From Methylobacterium sp. J-068 (GTDB lineage Bacteria > Pseudomonadota > Alphaproteobacteria > Rhizobiales > Beijerinckiaceae): DNA of 64,000 nt. The stretch lies in assembly GCF_022829445.1 (NCBI RefSeq), contig NZ_JAKSXY010000106.1, forward strand, positions 32,736 to 96,735, given 5' to 3'. This document shows, one piece after another, positions 17,492 to 26,545 of the stretch (the stretch's first letter is position 1; every line of letters begins with the position of its first letter). The position numbers and the translations under genes are program-made. Below the pieces are notes generated by a model. It was not told the DNA's origin. It did not search any database and saw nothing but the letters and a program-made list of their open reading frames with translations.

Positions 17492-17998
17492 TTACCGGAA
17501 CCGGCACGGGGTCGCGATGGTCGACGGCCCATCGAACTGCACCACCATGAGCACGGCGGGCTCGGTCCCCACCGTGCCGGAGAGGTGCCCCCGGCGTCCG
17601 TCCACGACCTTCGTGTTCTGGTCCTCGCCGAAGGAGATCTCGCCCGGCCCCATCTCGACGCGGGTGCCGTCCATGGATTCCACGAACCAGCGGCCCGAGA
17701 GCGGGATGATCCATTGCGGCTTCGGATTCTCGTGCCACGCCCCCGTCCAGCCCACGGGCTGGACCGTGACCATCACGGTGGCGCCGTCATGGGTCTTGGT
17801 GCCCTGCCATTGCGGGTCGGCCGGCGGCTGCATCGACTTCATGTCGAAATCGGTGAGCGCGCAGCGGGTCTGGTGGCTGACGCCGTCCGCGTCGGTCCAG
17901 AGGTGCCAGTAGGGAACGCTGGGTTTCTCTTGAGTCATGTTGTCTTGGGTCTCGTTGTCTTGGGTCTCGTTGTCTTGGGTATTATTGTCTTGGGTCAT
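17492..17998 (-). CDS. Cupin-like protein with N-terminal TQDNE pentapeptide repeats
   Basis: A 168-residue protein with a cupin-type barrel (about residues 40-160; GAWHENPKPQWIIPLSGRWFVESMDGTRVEMGPGEISFGEDQNTKV), with His and Glu residues suitable for metal binding. The N-terminus is four copies of a 15-base repeat encoding (M/N/E)TQDN. The start at 17998 is favoured because it overlaps the DoxX stop (ATGA); an internal ATG at 17938, just after the repeats, could give a 148-residue form. It lies four bases before the SMP-30 gene. Confidence 0.8.
   Translation of the reverse strand: MTQDNNTQDNETQDNETQDNMTQEKPSVPYWHLWTDADGVSHQTRCALTDFDMKSMQPPADPQWQGTKTHDGATVMVTVQPVGWTGAWHENPKPQWIIPLSGRWFVESMDGTRVEMGPGEISFGEDQNTKVVDGRRGHLSGTVGTEPAVLMVVQFDGPSTIATPCRFR
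17939..17998 (-). repeat. Tandem 15-base repeat, four copies, in the cupin-like gene
   Basis: On the minus strand the unit ACCCAAGACAAC(G/A)A(G/T) is repeated four times in frame, right after the start codon. Copies two and three are identical. Copy-number change would keep the frame and alter only the length of the N-terminal tail. Confidence 0.85.
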
Positions 17999-18489
17999 GG
18001 CGTGGTCCCGGCCGTCTCGGTGGAAGGGGTGGTGCGGTAGGGCTGCGAGGAGGCGAGCGGGTCGGCGAGGAACTGGCGCACCGTGCCGGCGCCGGTCCCG
18101 AAGGTGATGAGGAGGAAGCCGCCCGCGAGCGCGAAGTTCTTCAGGAAGTCCCAGAACAGGCCGCGCCCCTTGCTGTCCCCGCCGGCCCAGAAATCGCCGG
18201 GTCGCCAGAACTGCTTCCAGAGCAGCGCGGTGACGCCGCAATAGCCGGCCAGCACGAAGGCGGCGGCCCGGTCGGCGATGCCGGTGACGACGCCGAGCGA
18301 CATCACCACCTCCACGAACAGCCCGGCCAGGATGAGCCCCGTGGCGAGGCCGGTATTCGGCACCCGCTCGCGGGCCTGCCCGACCGCGCCGCGAAAGTTC
18401 AGGATCTTGTCCAGCGCGCTGAAGGGCAGGAACAGCAGGACCAGGAGGACCCGGACCATGACGGCGATGCCGATGCTGAGTTCTTCCAA
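17995..18489 (-). CDS. DoxX-family membrane protein
   Basis: A protein of about 164 residues with four hydrophobic segments: VMVRVLLVLLFLPFSALDKI, ATGLILAGLFVEVVMSLGVV, AAAFVLAGYCGVTALLW and FALAGGFLLITFG. DoxX-like proteins are inner-membrane proteins linked to quinone or thiosulfate redox and detoxification chemistry in some species; no function can be set here. The start was placed at a TTG (18489) with AGGA upstream; ATG 18459 is the alternative but has no ribosome site. First gene of the four-gene minus-strand unit. Confidence 0.8.
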   Translation of the reverse strand: MEELSIGIAVMVRVLLVLLFLPFSALDKILNFRGAVGQARERVPNTGLATGLILAGLFVEVVMSLGVVTGIADRAAAFVLAGYCGVTALLWKQFWRPGDFWAGGDSKGRGLFWDFLKNFALAGGFLLITFGTGAGTVRQFLADPLASSQPYRTTPSTETAGTTP

Positions 18490-18716
18490 GGATCGGTCCT
18501 GACCTGATGGGCTTTCGCACGCGCACAGGCGCGCGAGAGGGTGCGAAAGGATGGGGAGGGCGCAAGCGAACGTGATGCCCTCGGCCGTTGAACGCGGCAT
18601 CCTCGCGCCGGTTCATACGTTCGAAGCGTCGGACGCCTCACGTCGACGCGAGCCCCGATAAGGCGGCGGCACGGTGCTGGCATCCGCGAACCGACGAGCC
18701 CGACGCGAAGGACCCC

Positions 18717-20279
18717 ATGGCGCAAGAGCATTACGACGTCGTCATCGTGGGTTCGGGGCCGGGCGGCGGCACCATGGCCTGGCGCCTCGCGCAGACCGGC
18801 AAGCGCGTGCTGCTGCTGGAGCGCGGCGGCTACCTGCCGCGCGAGCGCGAGAACTGGGACGCCCGAGCGGTGTTCGTCGATGCCCGCTATCAGGCCCCGG
18901 AGACCTGGTACGGCGCCGATGGCCGGCAATTCCACCCGGGCCTGCACTACTATGTCGGCGGCAACAGCAAGGTCTACGGCTCGGTGCTGCTGCGCCTGCG
19001 GAGCCGCGACTTCGACGTGGTCCGCCACCCGGACGGCGACGCGCCCGAATGGCCGGTGAAGTACGACACCTTCGAGCCCTACTACCAGGCGGCCGAGGAA
19101 CTCTTCCACGTCCACGGCCTGCGCGGCGAGGACCCGACCGAGCCCCCGGCCCCGAAGCCCTACGCCTACCCGCCCGTGAGCCACGAGCCGCGCATCCAGG
19201 AACTCTTCGACGGGCTGAAGCGCGAGGGGCACCGGCCCTTCCACCTGCCCGTCGGCATCCTGCTCGACGAGCGGGACGGCATGGCCCTGCCGCACTCCGC
19301 CTGCATCCGCTGCGACGCCTTCGACGGCTATCCCTGCCTGACCAACGGCAAGGCCGATTCGCAGATCGTCTGCGTCGACCCGGCGCTCGCCGCGCACCCG
19401 AATCTCACCCTCTGGACCGGCGCCTACGTGGAGCGGCTCCTGACCAGCCCGAGCGGGCGGGCGGTGACCGGCGTCGAACTCGTGCGCGAGGGCCAGCGCC
19501 GGACGGTCTCGGGCGACATCGTCGTGGTGGCCTGCGGCGCGCTCTCCTCCGCCTTGCTGATGCTGCGCTCGGCCAACGACGCGCACCCGGACGGCCTCGC
19601 CAACGCCTCGGGCCAAGTCGGGCGCAACTACATGCGCCACAACAACGCGACGGTGCTGGCGGTCTCGCGCACCCCGAACCCGACGAAGTTTCAGAAGACG
19701 CTCGGCCTCAACGACTTCTACTACGGCTCGGACGATTGGGACTTCCCGCTGGGCCACATCCAGATGGTCGGCAAGTCCGACGGCACGCAGATCCACGGCG
19801 AGGGCCTGCCGGGCTTCCTGCAATGGTTTCCCGAAAAGCCCTTCGACTGGATCGCGCGGCACGCCCTCGACTTCTGGCTGACCTCGGAGGACCTGCCGCG
19901 CCCGGAGAACCGGATCTTCTACGAGGGCGGCAAGGTCCGGCTCGACCTGACCGAGAGCAACATGGAGGGTCACGCCCGCCTGAAGCAGAAGCTGCGCGAC
20001 CTCTGCGGCAAGCTCGACGTGCATCCCCACCTGTTCGACCGCTCGCTCTACCTCGGCAAGGACACGCCGATCGGCGGAACGGCGCACCAGGCCGGGACCC
20101 TGCGCTTCGGCGAAGACCCGGCGACCTCGGTGCTCGACCTCGATTGCCGGGCCCACGGCATCGACAACCTCTACGTCACCGATGCGAGCTTCTTTCCCTC
20201 GATCGGCGCCGTGAATCCGACGCTGACGATCATCGCCAACGCCCTGCGGGTCGGCGACACCATCGCGGGACGGCTGTGA
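18717..20279 (+). CDS. GMC-family FAD-dependent oxidoreductase
   Basis: A 520-residue flavoprotein. The N-terminal FAD fold is VVIVGSGPGGGTMAWRLAQTGKRVLLLERGG. The GMC-type substrate/FAD region HYYVGGNSKVYGS follows. The C-terminal block NLYVTDASFFPSIGAVNPTLTIIANALRVGDTI has the expected Asn/His region with HQAGTLRFG. A cluster CIRCDAFDGYPCL (about residues 196-208) resembles the cysteine-containing insert of some membrane-linked GMC enzymes. It oxidises an alcohol, probably a sugar or polyol; the substrate is unknown. ATG 18717 has AAGGA upstream. Followed by an overlapping hydrolase gene. Confidence 0.9.
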   Translation: MAQEHYDVVIVGSGPGGGTMAWRLAQTGKRVLLLERGGYLPRERENWDARAVFVDARYQAPETWYGADGRQFHPGLHYYVGGNSKVYGSVLLRLRSRDFDVVRHPDGDAPEWPVKYDTFEPYYQAAEELFHVHGLRGEDPTEPPAPKPYAYPPVSHEPRIQELFDGLKREGHRPFHLPVGILLDERDGMALPHSACIRCDAFDGYPCLTNGKADSQIVCVDPALAAHPNLTLWTGAYVERLLTSPSGRAVTGVELVREGQRRTVSGDIVVVACGALSSALLMLRSANDAHPDGLANASGQVGRNYMRHNNATVLAVSRTPNPTKFQKTLGLNDFYYGSDDWDFPLGHIQMVGKSDGTQIHGEGLPGFLQWFPEKPFDWIARHALDFWLTSEDLPRPENRIFYEGGKVRLDLTESNMEGHARLKQKLRDLCGKLDVHPHLFDRSLYLGKDTPIGGTAHQAGTLRFGEDPATSVLDLDCRAHGIDNLYVTDASFFPSIGAVNPTLTIIANALRVGDTIAGRL

Positions 20280-21208
20280 CCAGCCTCGTCGCGCGCCTGG
20301 CCGGCCTGGCGATCCGCCTGACGGGACGCCGTCGCAACCTCGCGCGGGACGATCTCGACCCCGAGGCGGCGGTCGCCAAACGCCCGCGCCCGGCCCGGCC
20401 GACCCGCGCCATGCGCCGCGAACTCAGGGTCACCTGGGAGACGCGCGACGGCTTCGAGGTCTACACCCTGACGCCGCGCGGCCCCGTGCCGGGCGGCGGC
20501 GCGATCTACCTGCACGGGGGCGCCTATACGAGCCCGATCACGAGCCTCCACTGGCGCTTCATCGCCTGGATGGTGGACGCGACGGGCCTCGCCATCACGG
20601 TGCCGCTCTATCCTCTCACGCCCGAGCATGCCTGCAAGGAGATCACCGCCTTCGCGATGGCGATCTACCGGGACGGCCTGGAGGCGCGTGGCGGCGCCCC
20701 CGTCGCGCTCATGGGCGATTCCGCCGGCGGCGGGCTCGCCCTGTCGCTGGCGATGCAGGTCCGCGACGCCGGCCTGCCCGTCCCGGGCGGGCTGGTCCTG
20801 ATCGCGCCCTGGCTCGACGTCACCATGCGCGAGCCCTCGCAGGCCCGGATCGAGCCCTCGGACGTGATGCTGATGCGCCCCGGGGTGCGAGCGCTCGGGC
20901 GCTGGTATGCCGGGGACTGGGCGGCCACGGACGAGCGGGTCAGCCCGCTCTTCGGCACCCTGCGGGGCCTGCCGCCGATCGAACTCCTCTGCGGCAGCCA
21001 CGACATCCTGGTGGCCGACGCCCGCCGCCTCGCGGCCCAGGCGCGCGCCGAGGACGCCGCCCTCGCCTACCACGAGGAACCGGGCCTGATGCACGTCTAC
21101 CCGCTGCTCGGCCTGCCCGAATCCCGCAGGGCCGAGGCGCGGATCACGCGGTTCCTCCAGTCCGTGCGGTCCGGCGCCGGCCCGCAGGCCGGGCCTGCGC
21201 CGCCGTGA
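20276..21208 (+). CDS. Alpha/beta hydrolase of the hormone-sensitive-lipase (HSL) esterase family
   Basis: A 310-residue esterase. The oxyanion motif HGGAY and the nucleophile elbow GDSAGGG mark the HSL family; the likely acid and base are Asp in GSHDILVAD and His in GLMHVYPLL. The GTG start (20276) overlaps the GMC stop by four bases (GTGA), so the two are co-translated. It probably acts on a small ester linked to the GMC substrate, an inference from coupling only. Confidence 0.88.
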   Translation: MTSLVARLAGLAIRLTGRRRNLARDDLDPEAAVAKRPRPARPTRAMRRELRVTWETRDGFEVYTLTPRGPVPGGGAIYLHGGAYTSPITSLHWRFIAWMVDATGLAITVPLYPLTPEHACKEITAFAMAIYRDGLEARGGAPVALMGDSAGGGLALSLAMQVRDAGLPVPGGLVLIAPWLDVTMREPSQARIEPSDVMLMRPGVRALGRWYAGDWAATDERVSPLFGTLRGLPPIELLCGSHDILVADARRLAAQARAEDAALAYHEEPGLMHVYPLLGLPESRRAEARITRFLQSVRSGAGPQAGPAPP

Positions 21209-21243
21209 GGCGCGACGATTCCGGCGATCGCGGACGGGCACCG

Positions 21244-21282
21244 GGCCGGCGTCAGGGCGCGCCGGTGCCCTGACGGCCGGCC
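21244..21282. terminator. Inverted repeat at a convergent gene end
   Basis: GTCAGGGC (21251-21258) is perfectly complementary to GCCCTGAC (21267-21274), with GC-rich extensions GGCCGGC on both sides. It lies between the convergent esterase and histidine-kinase genes and includes the kinase stop codon. No T tract is seen. Confidence 0.35.
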
Positions 21283-23927
21283 GCCTCCTCGGACATCCGC
21301 TCCACTCGGGCCGGGTCCGGCAGGCCCTCGGCGCCGCGCGCGATCAGCAGGTTCACCTGTTCCCGGGCCTGGGCCGCCAGACCGCGCGCGTGGTCCAGCG
21401 AACGCCGGAAGACCGCGCTTCCCTCGTGGGCCACGCGCTGCTCGGTGCAGGCCTCGAGGGTCCGGCAGGCCGCGGACAGGGCCGGGAACCCCAGCATGCT
21501 GGCCGAGCTGATCAGGCTGTGCGCCTCGAAACGCGACTGGTCCCGCTCCTCCGCGGTGAGGCCGGTGCCCGCGAAGCGCACGTCGAGTTCGTCGCCGAAG
21601 GCGTCGAGCAGGGCCAACAGGCGGACGGGCCCGACCAGCTCCAGGGCGTCGTCGTGGATTTGCCGATCGAAGACGCCCGGATCGAGGGTCGCTCCGGCGG
21701 CCTCCCGCGCGGGCGCCTCGGCGTTCCAGGACAGCCACCGGTCGACGAGGCGATAGAGTTCGGCCCGGTGGAACGGCTTGCCGATATGATCGTCCATGCC
21801 GGCGGCCCGGAACGCCTCGATCTGGTCGGGCAGGACGTTGGCCGTCATGGCGATGACGGGCAGGGTGGAGGCCGGCATCCCGAGTTGCCGGATCCGACGG
21901 GTCGCCGTCAGGCCGTCCATGCCCGGCATCTGCACGTCCATCAGGACGAGGTCGAACAGGCCCTCCTGCACGGCCCGGATGGCCGAGGCGCCATCCGCCA
22001 CGACCTCGACCGTATGTCCCCCGGCCTCGAGAACGGCCCTGGCCAATTGCTGGTTGATGACGTTGTCCTCGACCAGCAGGAGGTGCCCGGTCCGGGCGAT
22101 GGCGTGGGTGTCGGCCACCACCGACACCGTCCGCTCGACCGAGCCGAGCGGCAGCGTGACGAGGAACCAGAACGTCGCGCCGACCCCCTCCTCCGAGAGG
22201 ACGCCGATCTCGCCGCCCATGAGGTCGATGAGCTGCTTGCAGATGGCGAGGCCGAGGCCGGTGCCGCCGAAATCCCGCTCGATCGAGCCGTCCACCTGGC
22301 TGAAGCGCTGGAACAGCCGGCCCTGCTTCTCCCGGGCGATGCCGATGCCGGTATCCGTCACGCTGAAGCGCAGGCGCTCGCCGGTCTCGCTCGTGCCCCC
22401 GTGCTGCACGCTCAGGGTGACGCAGCCACGGGACGTGAACTTGATGGCGTTGTTGAGGAGGTTGAGCAGCACCTGCCGCAGGCGCGCCGGATCGCCGTAC
22501 AGGATGCGGGGCAGGGCGGGGTCGATCACCGCGCGCACGTCCAGCCCCTTCGGCTGGGCCGAGCCCCGGACGATGCCCAGGCTCCCGTCGATCAGCGCGC
22601 GCGGATCGAAGGCCTGCCGGTCCAGCGCGACGGCGCCGGCCTCGACCTTGGAGAAGTCGAGGATGTCGTTCACGACCGTGAGCAGCGTCGCGCCGGAGGC
22701 GCGCACCAGCTCGGCCTGACGCTGCAGGTCCGGCGACAGGCGGCCCGAGCCGATCATCAGGTCGGTGAAGCCGATGACGGCGTTGAGGGGGGTGCGGATC
22801 TCGTGGCTCATGGCGGCCAGGAACTCGGTCTTGGCGAGACTCGCGCGCTCCGCGTCGCGCTTGGCCGCCTCGGCGTCCCGCGTGCGGGCCGCCACCCGCT
22901 CGCTCAGGGTCGCGTTGAGCGCCCGCAATTCCGCTTCGCTCGCCCGCAGGGCGCGTTCGGCCGCGTCGCGCGCGGTGTCGTCGCGCATCGTCAGGACGGC
23001 GCCGACCTGGCGCCCGTCGCGACCGATCAGGGGGCGGGCGGAGCCGATCGCCAGGATCTCGACGCCGTCCGGGCGCCGGATCCGCCATTGGGCGTCCCGG
23101 ACCGTCTCGCCCATCACGGCCCGCGCCAGCGGCAGGGCCTCGGGCGGGTAGTGCGCCCCGTGCTCGGTGTAGAGGTGATAGGTCTCGCTGTAATCGTCCG
23201 GCTCGACATCGAGGCGCGCGACGCCGTGGATCGCGGCGGCCGCCTCGTTGACCAGGGTGATCCGGCCCGATGTGTCGGTGACGATCACGCCCTCGGCGAG
23301 CTGCCCCAGGATGGCGTCGTGCGTCGAGTCCAGGACCTCGCGATACCGGGCCTCGCTCTCGGACGCCGCCTCCTCGGCCTGCCTGCGGGCGGCGATGTCC
23401 GCCGCCCGTTCCCGGGCCAGGGCCTCGCCGGTCCGCAGGGCCTCGTGGAGGCGGAGATGGGCGACGACGACGCGCGCCAGATCCTCGAGCCGGTGCGCCT
23501 GCTCGGGCGTGAGGTCACGCGGCTTCGTGTCGATCAGGCAGAGCGTTCCGACCCGGATGCCCGGCCGCAGGATGAGGGGCGCGCCCGCGTAGAACCGGAT
23601 GTGCGGCGCGCCCGTGACCAGAGGATTGTCCGAAAAGCGCGCATCCCGCGTCGCGTCCGCCACCACGAAGACCGTATCGGCGAGGATGGCGTGAGCGCAG
23701 AAGGAGACCGCGCGCGACGTTCCCGGGACGTCCAGCCCGCAGCGGGCCTTGAACCACTGCTCCTGCTCCTCGACCAGGGAGACCAGGCAGATCGGCACCG
23801 CGAACAGCGCCTGCGCCGTCCGGCAGACGGCATCGAAATGCGGCTCCGGGTCGGTCCCGACCAGGGACAGGCCCCGCAGCGCGTCGAGGCGCGCGCGCTC
23901 GTTCTCGGATGGGGGCGGTGCTGACAT
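21252..23927 (-). CDS. Hybrid sensor histidine kinase (GAF-PAS-HisKA-HATPase-REC-Hpt)
   Basis: An 891-residue cytoplasmic hybrid kinase. Domains in order: GAF (about 20-170), PAS (about 200-325), coiled linker, HisKA with MSHEIRTPLN (phospho-acceptor His375), HATPase with NLLNNAIKF, DTGIGIA and GGTGLGLAI, receiver with LLLVEDN and LMDVQMPG (Asp664), and a C-terminal Hpt-like helical domain with EAHSLISSASMLG (His803). All relay residues are present, so a His-Asp-His relay to an outside regulator is likely. There is no membrane segment; the GAF/PAS region senses the signal. No cognate response regulator is adjacent. Confidence 0.92.
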   Translation of the reverse strand: MSAPPPSENERARLDALRGLSLVGTDPEPHFDAVCRTAQALFAVPICLVSLVEEQEQWFKARCGLDVPGTSRAVSFCAHAILADTVFVVADATRDARFSDNPLVTGAPHIRFYAGAPLILRPGIRVGTLCLIDTKPRDLTPEQAHRLEDLARVVVAHLRLHEALRTGEALARERAADIAARRQAEEAASESEARYREVLDSTHDAILGQLAEGVIVTDTSGRITLVNEAAAAIHGVARLDVEPDDYSETYHLYTEHGAHYPPEALPLARAVMGETVRDAQWRIRRPDGVEILAIGSARPLIGRDGRQVGAVLTMRDDTARDAAERALRASEAELRALNATLSERVAARTRDAEAAKRDAERASLAKTEFLAAMSHEIRTPLNAVIGFTDLMIGSGRLSPDLQRQAELVRASGATLLTVVNDILDFSKVEAGAVALDRQAFDPRALIDGSLGIVRGSAQPKGLDVRAVIDPALPRILYGDPARLRQVLLNLLNNAIKFTSRGCVTLSVQHGGTSETGERLRFSVTDTGIGIAREKQGRLFQRFSQVDGSIERDFGGTGLGLAICKQLIDLMGGEIGVLSEEGVGATFWFLVTLPLGSVERTVSVVADTHAIARTGHLLLVEDNVINQQLARAVLEAGGHTVEVVADGASAIRAVQEGLFDLVLMDVQMPGMDGLTATRRIRQLGMPASTLPVIAMTANVLPDQIEAFRAAGMDDHIGKPFHRAELYRLVDRWLSWNAEAPAREAAGATLDPGVFDRQIHDDALELVGPVRLLALLDAFGDELDVRFAGTGLTAEERDQSRFEAHSLISSASMLGFPALSAACRTLEACTEQRVAHEGSAVFRRSLDHARGLAAQAREQVNLLIARGAEGLPDPARVERMSEEAAGRQGTGAP

Positions 23928-24313
23928 GCGACGCGATGGGGTTCGGATGGTCCGGACAGAACCGATGCCTGTAGCAGCGGTCCTTTCCATACGGAGTTAA
24001 CCGGTCCCAAGTTTCATACGAGCTCCGCTTGATCCCCTCGGTTCGGATGGCCGCGACGCGCTCCCTCTCCTGGAAGGAGAGGGATGGGGAGAGGTGTGGC
24101 CCATCTCCGGAGAAGTCACACACCTCACCCTGTCCCTCTCCTTCCAGGAGAGGGAACCCGCGCTCGCCACCCACCGGATGGATCGCAACCGCCGTCCGGG
24201 ATCGCGCCCCTGCGACACAGCGCATGTCGCCGTGACAGACCTGGAAACCGTCAGAGCGCCAGACGCCCAAGCCGCATCAAACCACGGCCAGCCCTCACGT
24301 ACAGGAGACGGCG
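23928..24313. other. Intergenic region holding a long nested inverted repeat
   Basis: A 386-base gap between the histidine-kinase start and the end of the paoC-like gene. Its main content is the inverted-repeat element at 24062-24155. No protein-coding content is recognised in the rest. Confidence 0.5.
24062..24155. repeat. Nested inverted repeat (REP/BIME-like element)
   Basis: The 37-base arms 24062-24098 and 24119-24155 are inverted copies differing at only about three positions. Each arm itself begins or ends with a smaller palindrome, CCCTCTCC-TGGAA-GGAGAGGG. The structure resembles extragenic palindromes (REP/BIME) mobilised by RAYT-type transposases; no such gene is in the window. Confidence 0.8.
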
Positions 24314-26545
24314 TCAGCCCAGCAGCCTGTCGAGGGTGATAGGGATGTCGCGCACCCGTACCCCGGTGGCGTGCCAGACCGCGTTGGCGATGGCGCCGGC
24401 GGTGCCGGTGATGCCGATCTCGCCCACGCCCTTGATGCCGAGCGGGTTCACGTGGGGGTCGTGCTCCTCCACCAGGATCGCCTCGATGGACGGCACGTCG
24501 GCGTTCACCGGAATGTGATACTCGGCGAGGTTGGCGTTCATCACCCGGCCCGAGCGCGGATCGAGCACCGCGTGCTCGTGCAGCGCCAGGGACACCCCCC
24601 AGATCATGCCGCCGTAATACTGGCTGCGCACGAGGCGCGGGTTGACGATCCGCCCCGCCGCGAAGGCCCCGACGAGGCGCGTCACCCGGATCTGACCGAG
24701 ATCGGGATCGACCTTCACCTCCGCGTAGACCGCCCCGTGCGCGTGCATCGCGTAGGTCTTCCGCGAGGCCGGCTCGCCCGCGCCCTGTCCTTTGGCCTCC
24801 ACCGAGCCCTTGCCCGCGCGGTTCAGGATGTCGCCGAAGGATTCCGAGCGGGCCGGATCGTCCCGGCGGGCGAGGCGCCCGTCGGCGGCCGTGACGCCGG
24901 CATTGCCCGCGCCGTAGAGGGGCGAGGCCCGATCCGCGACCGCGAGCGCCGCGAGTTCGGCGATGGCGGCCCGCGCGGCGTTGTGGACCGCCGTGCCGCT
25001 GGTGGCGGTGCCGGTGGAGCCGCCCGCGAGCCCGCCGTTCGGCAGGTTCGAATCGCCGATGCGCAAGTCCACCCTGTCGATGGACAATCCGAGTCCGTCG
25101 GCGCCGATCTGCGCCAGCACCGTCCAGGCGCCCTGGCCCATGTCCTGGGCGGCGGTCTCGATCAGGGCCGTGCCGTCGGCCCGGATCGTGGCGCGGGCCT
25201 CGCCCTGCATCATCCCCGCCGGGTAGGTGGCGGTGCCGAGGCCCCAGCCCACGAGGAGCCCGTCGGCATCGCGCATCTGGCGCGGCGCGCGCGGGCGCGC
25301 GGCCCAGCCGAAGCGCTCGGCCCCTTGCGCGTAGCATGCGCGCAGGGCCTTCGACGAGAACGGCCGATGCGTGATCGGCTCGACCTCGGCGTAGTTGCGC
25401 AGGCGGATCTCCAGCGGGTCGAGGTCGAGTTCCAGCGCCAGTTCGTCGAGGGCGCTCTCCACCGCGACGCTGCCCGAGGCCTCGCCGGGGGCCCGCATGA
25501 AGATCGGGGTGCCAATATCGGCCCGCGAGACCGCGTGCGTGGTGGCGATCGCGCCGGCCGCGTAGAGGTGGCGCGAGAGGATGCCGGAGGGCTCGATGAA
25601 GTCGTCGTAGCGGCTCGTCAGGGTCAGGGTGTGGTGGTCGAGGGCCGTGAGCGTGCCGTCGCGGGTCGCCCCCAGGGTCAGGGTCTGGCGCGTGGCGGCG
25701 CGGTGGCCGACGGGACCGAACATCTGCTCGCGCCGGGTCACGAGCTTGACCGGGCGGCCGACGAGCTTCGCCGCCATGATCCCGAGGATCTGCGGCGAGG
25801 TGACGAAGCCCTTCGAGCCGAAGCCGCCGCCGAGATAGTGGCAGATGACGTGGATGTTCTCCTGCGGGATGCCGAACAGGCCGGCGAGGCGGCCCTTGGC
25901 GATCCAGAGCGCCTGGGTCGGGGTGTGGAGCGTCAGGCGGTCGCCGTCCCACTGCGCCACGCTCGAATGGGGCTCCAGGGCGTTGTGATACTGCGCCGCC
26001 GTGTCGTAGGTGGCCGCGATCCGGGCCTCGGCCGCGTCCATCCCGGCGGCGAGGTCGCCCGACCCCTCGGCGGTGGCCGAGCCCGCGCCGACGGTCTCGG
26101 GCGTGAACACCTCGCCCGCTCCGAGGGCGACGCCGGCCGGTTCGTCCGCGTAGCGGGGCCGGAGCAGGAAAGCGCCCTCGGTGGCGGCCTCCAGGGTTTC
26201 GGCGATCACCACCGCGATCGGCTGGTTGGCGTAGCGCACGCCGTCGTTCTGCAACAGGTCGAGGCGGAAGGCGAAGGGATTGTCCTTCAGGTCCGGGGAC
26301 TTGGCGAGCTTGGGGGCGTTCTCCGGCGTCATCACCGCGACCACGCCGGGATGGGCCTCGGCCGCCGCCACGTCGAGATGGGTGACCCGGCCGCGCGCGA
26401 TCCCGCTCACCGCCATCACGGCGTGCGCCAGGCCCTCGGGCCTGAAATCCGCGCTGTAGCGGGCCGCGCCCGTGACCTTGTCGGGGCCGTCGCGCCGGGT
26501 GAGCGGCTGGCCGATGGAGGCGCCGTGGCGCTGACGCTCAGGCAT
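24314..26545 (-). CDS. paoC: Aldehyde oxidoreductase molybdenum-binding subunit (PaoC/YagR-like)
   Basis: A 743-residue large subunit of a cytoplasmic-type xanthine-oxidase-family enzyme. Motifs: RDGPDKVTGAARYSAD, the Mo-pterin region CHYLGGGFGSKGF, MRAPGEASG, AAQDMGQGAWTVLAQIGADGLG, and the C-terminal GIKGVGEIGITG with the active-site Glu. With the FAD and Fe-S subunits upstream it forms an alpha-beta-gamma aldehyde dehydrogenase like E. coli PaoABC. The start at 26545 (MPERQRHG) overlaps the FAD gene end by eight bases; the open frame extends upstream with no meaning. Confidence 0.9.
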   Translation of the reverse strand: MPERQRHGASIGQPLTRRDGPDKVTGAARYSADFRPEGLAHAVMAVSGIARGRVTHLDVAAAEAHPGVVAVMTPENAPKLAKSPDLKDNPFAFRLDLLQNDGVRYANQPIAVVIAETLEAATEGAFLLRPRYADEPAGVALGAGEVFTPETVGAGSATAEGSGDLAAGMDAAEARIAATYDTAAQYHNALEPHSSVAQWDGDRLTLHTPTQALWIAKGRLAGLFGIPQENIHVICHYLGGGFGSKGFVTSPQILGIMAAKLVGRPVKLVTRREQMFGPVGHRAATRQTLTLGATRDGTLTALDHHTLTLTSRYDDFIEPSGILSRHLYAAGAIATTHAVSRADIGTPIFMRAPGEASGSVAVESALDELALELDLDPLEIRLRNYAEVEPITHRPFSSKALRACYAQGAERFGWAARPRAPRQMRDADGLLVGWGLGTATYPAGMMQGEARATIRADGTALIETAAQDMGQGAWTVLAQIGADGLGLSIDRVDLRIGDSNLPNGGLAGGSTGTATSGTAVHNAARAAIAELAALAVADRASPLYGAGNAGVTAADGRLARRDDPARSESFGDILNRAGKGSVEAKGQGAGEPASRKTYAMHAHGAVYAEVKVDPDLGQIRVTRLVGAFAAGRIVNPRLVRSQYYGGMIWGVSLALHEHAVLDPRSGRVMNANLAEYHIPVNADVPSIEAILVEEHDPHVNPLGIKGVGEIGITGTAGAIANAVWHATGVRVRDIPITLDRLLG

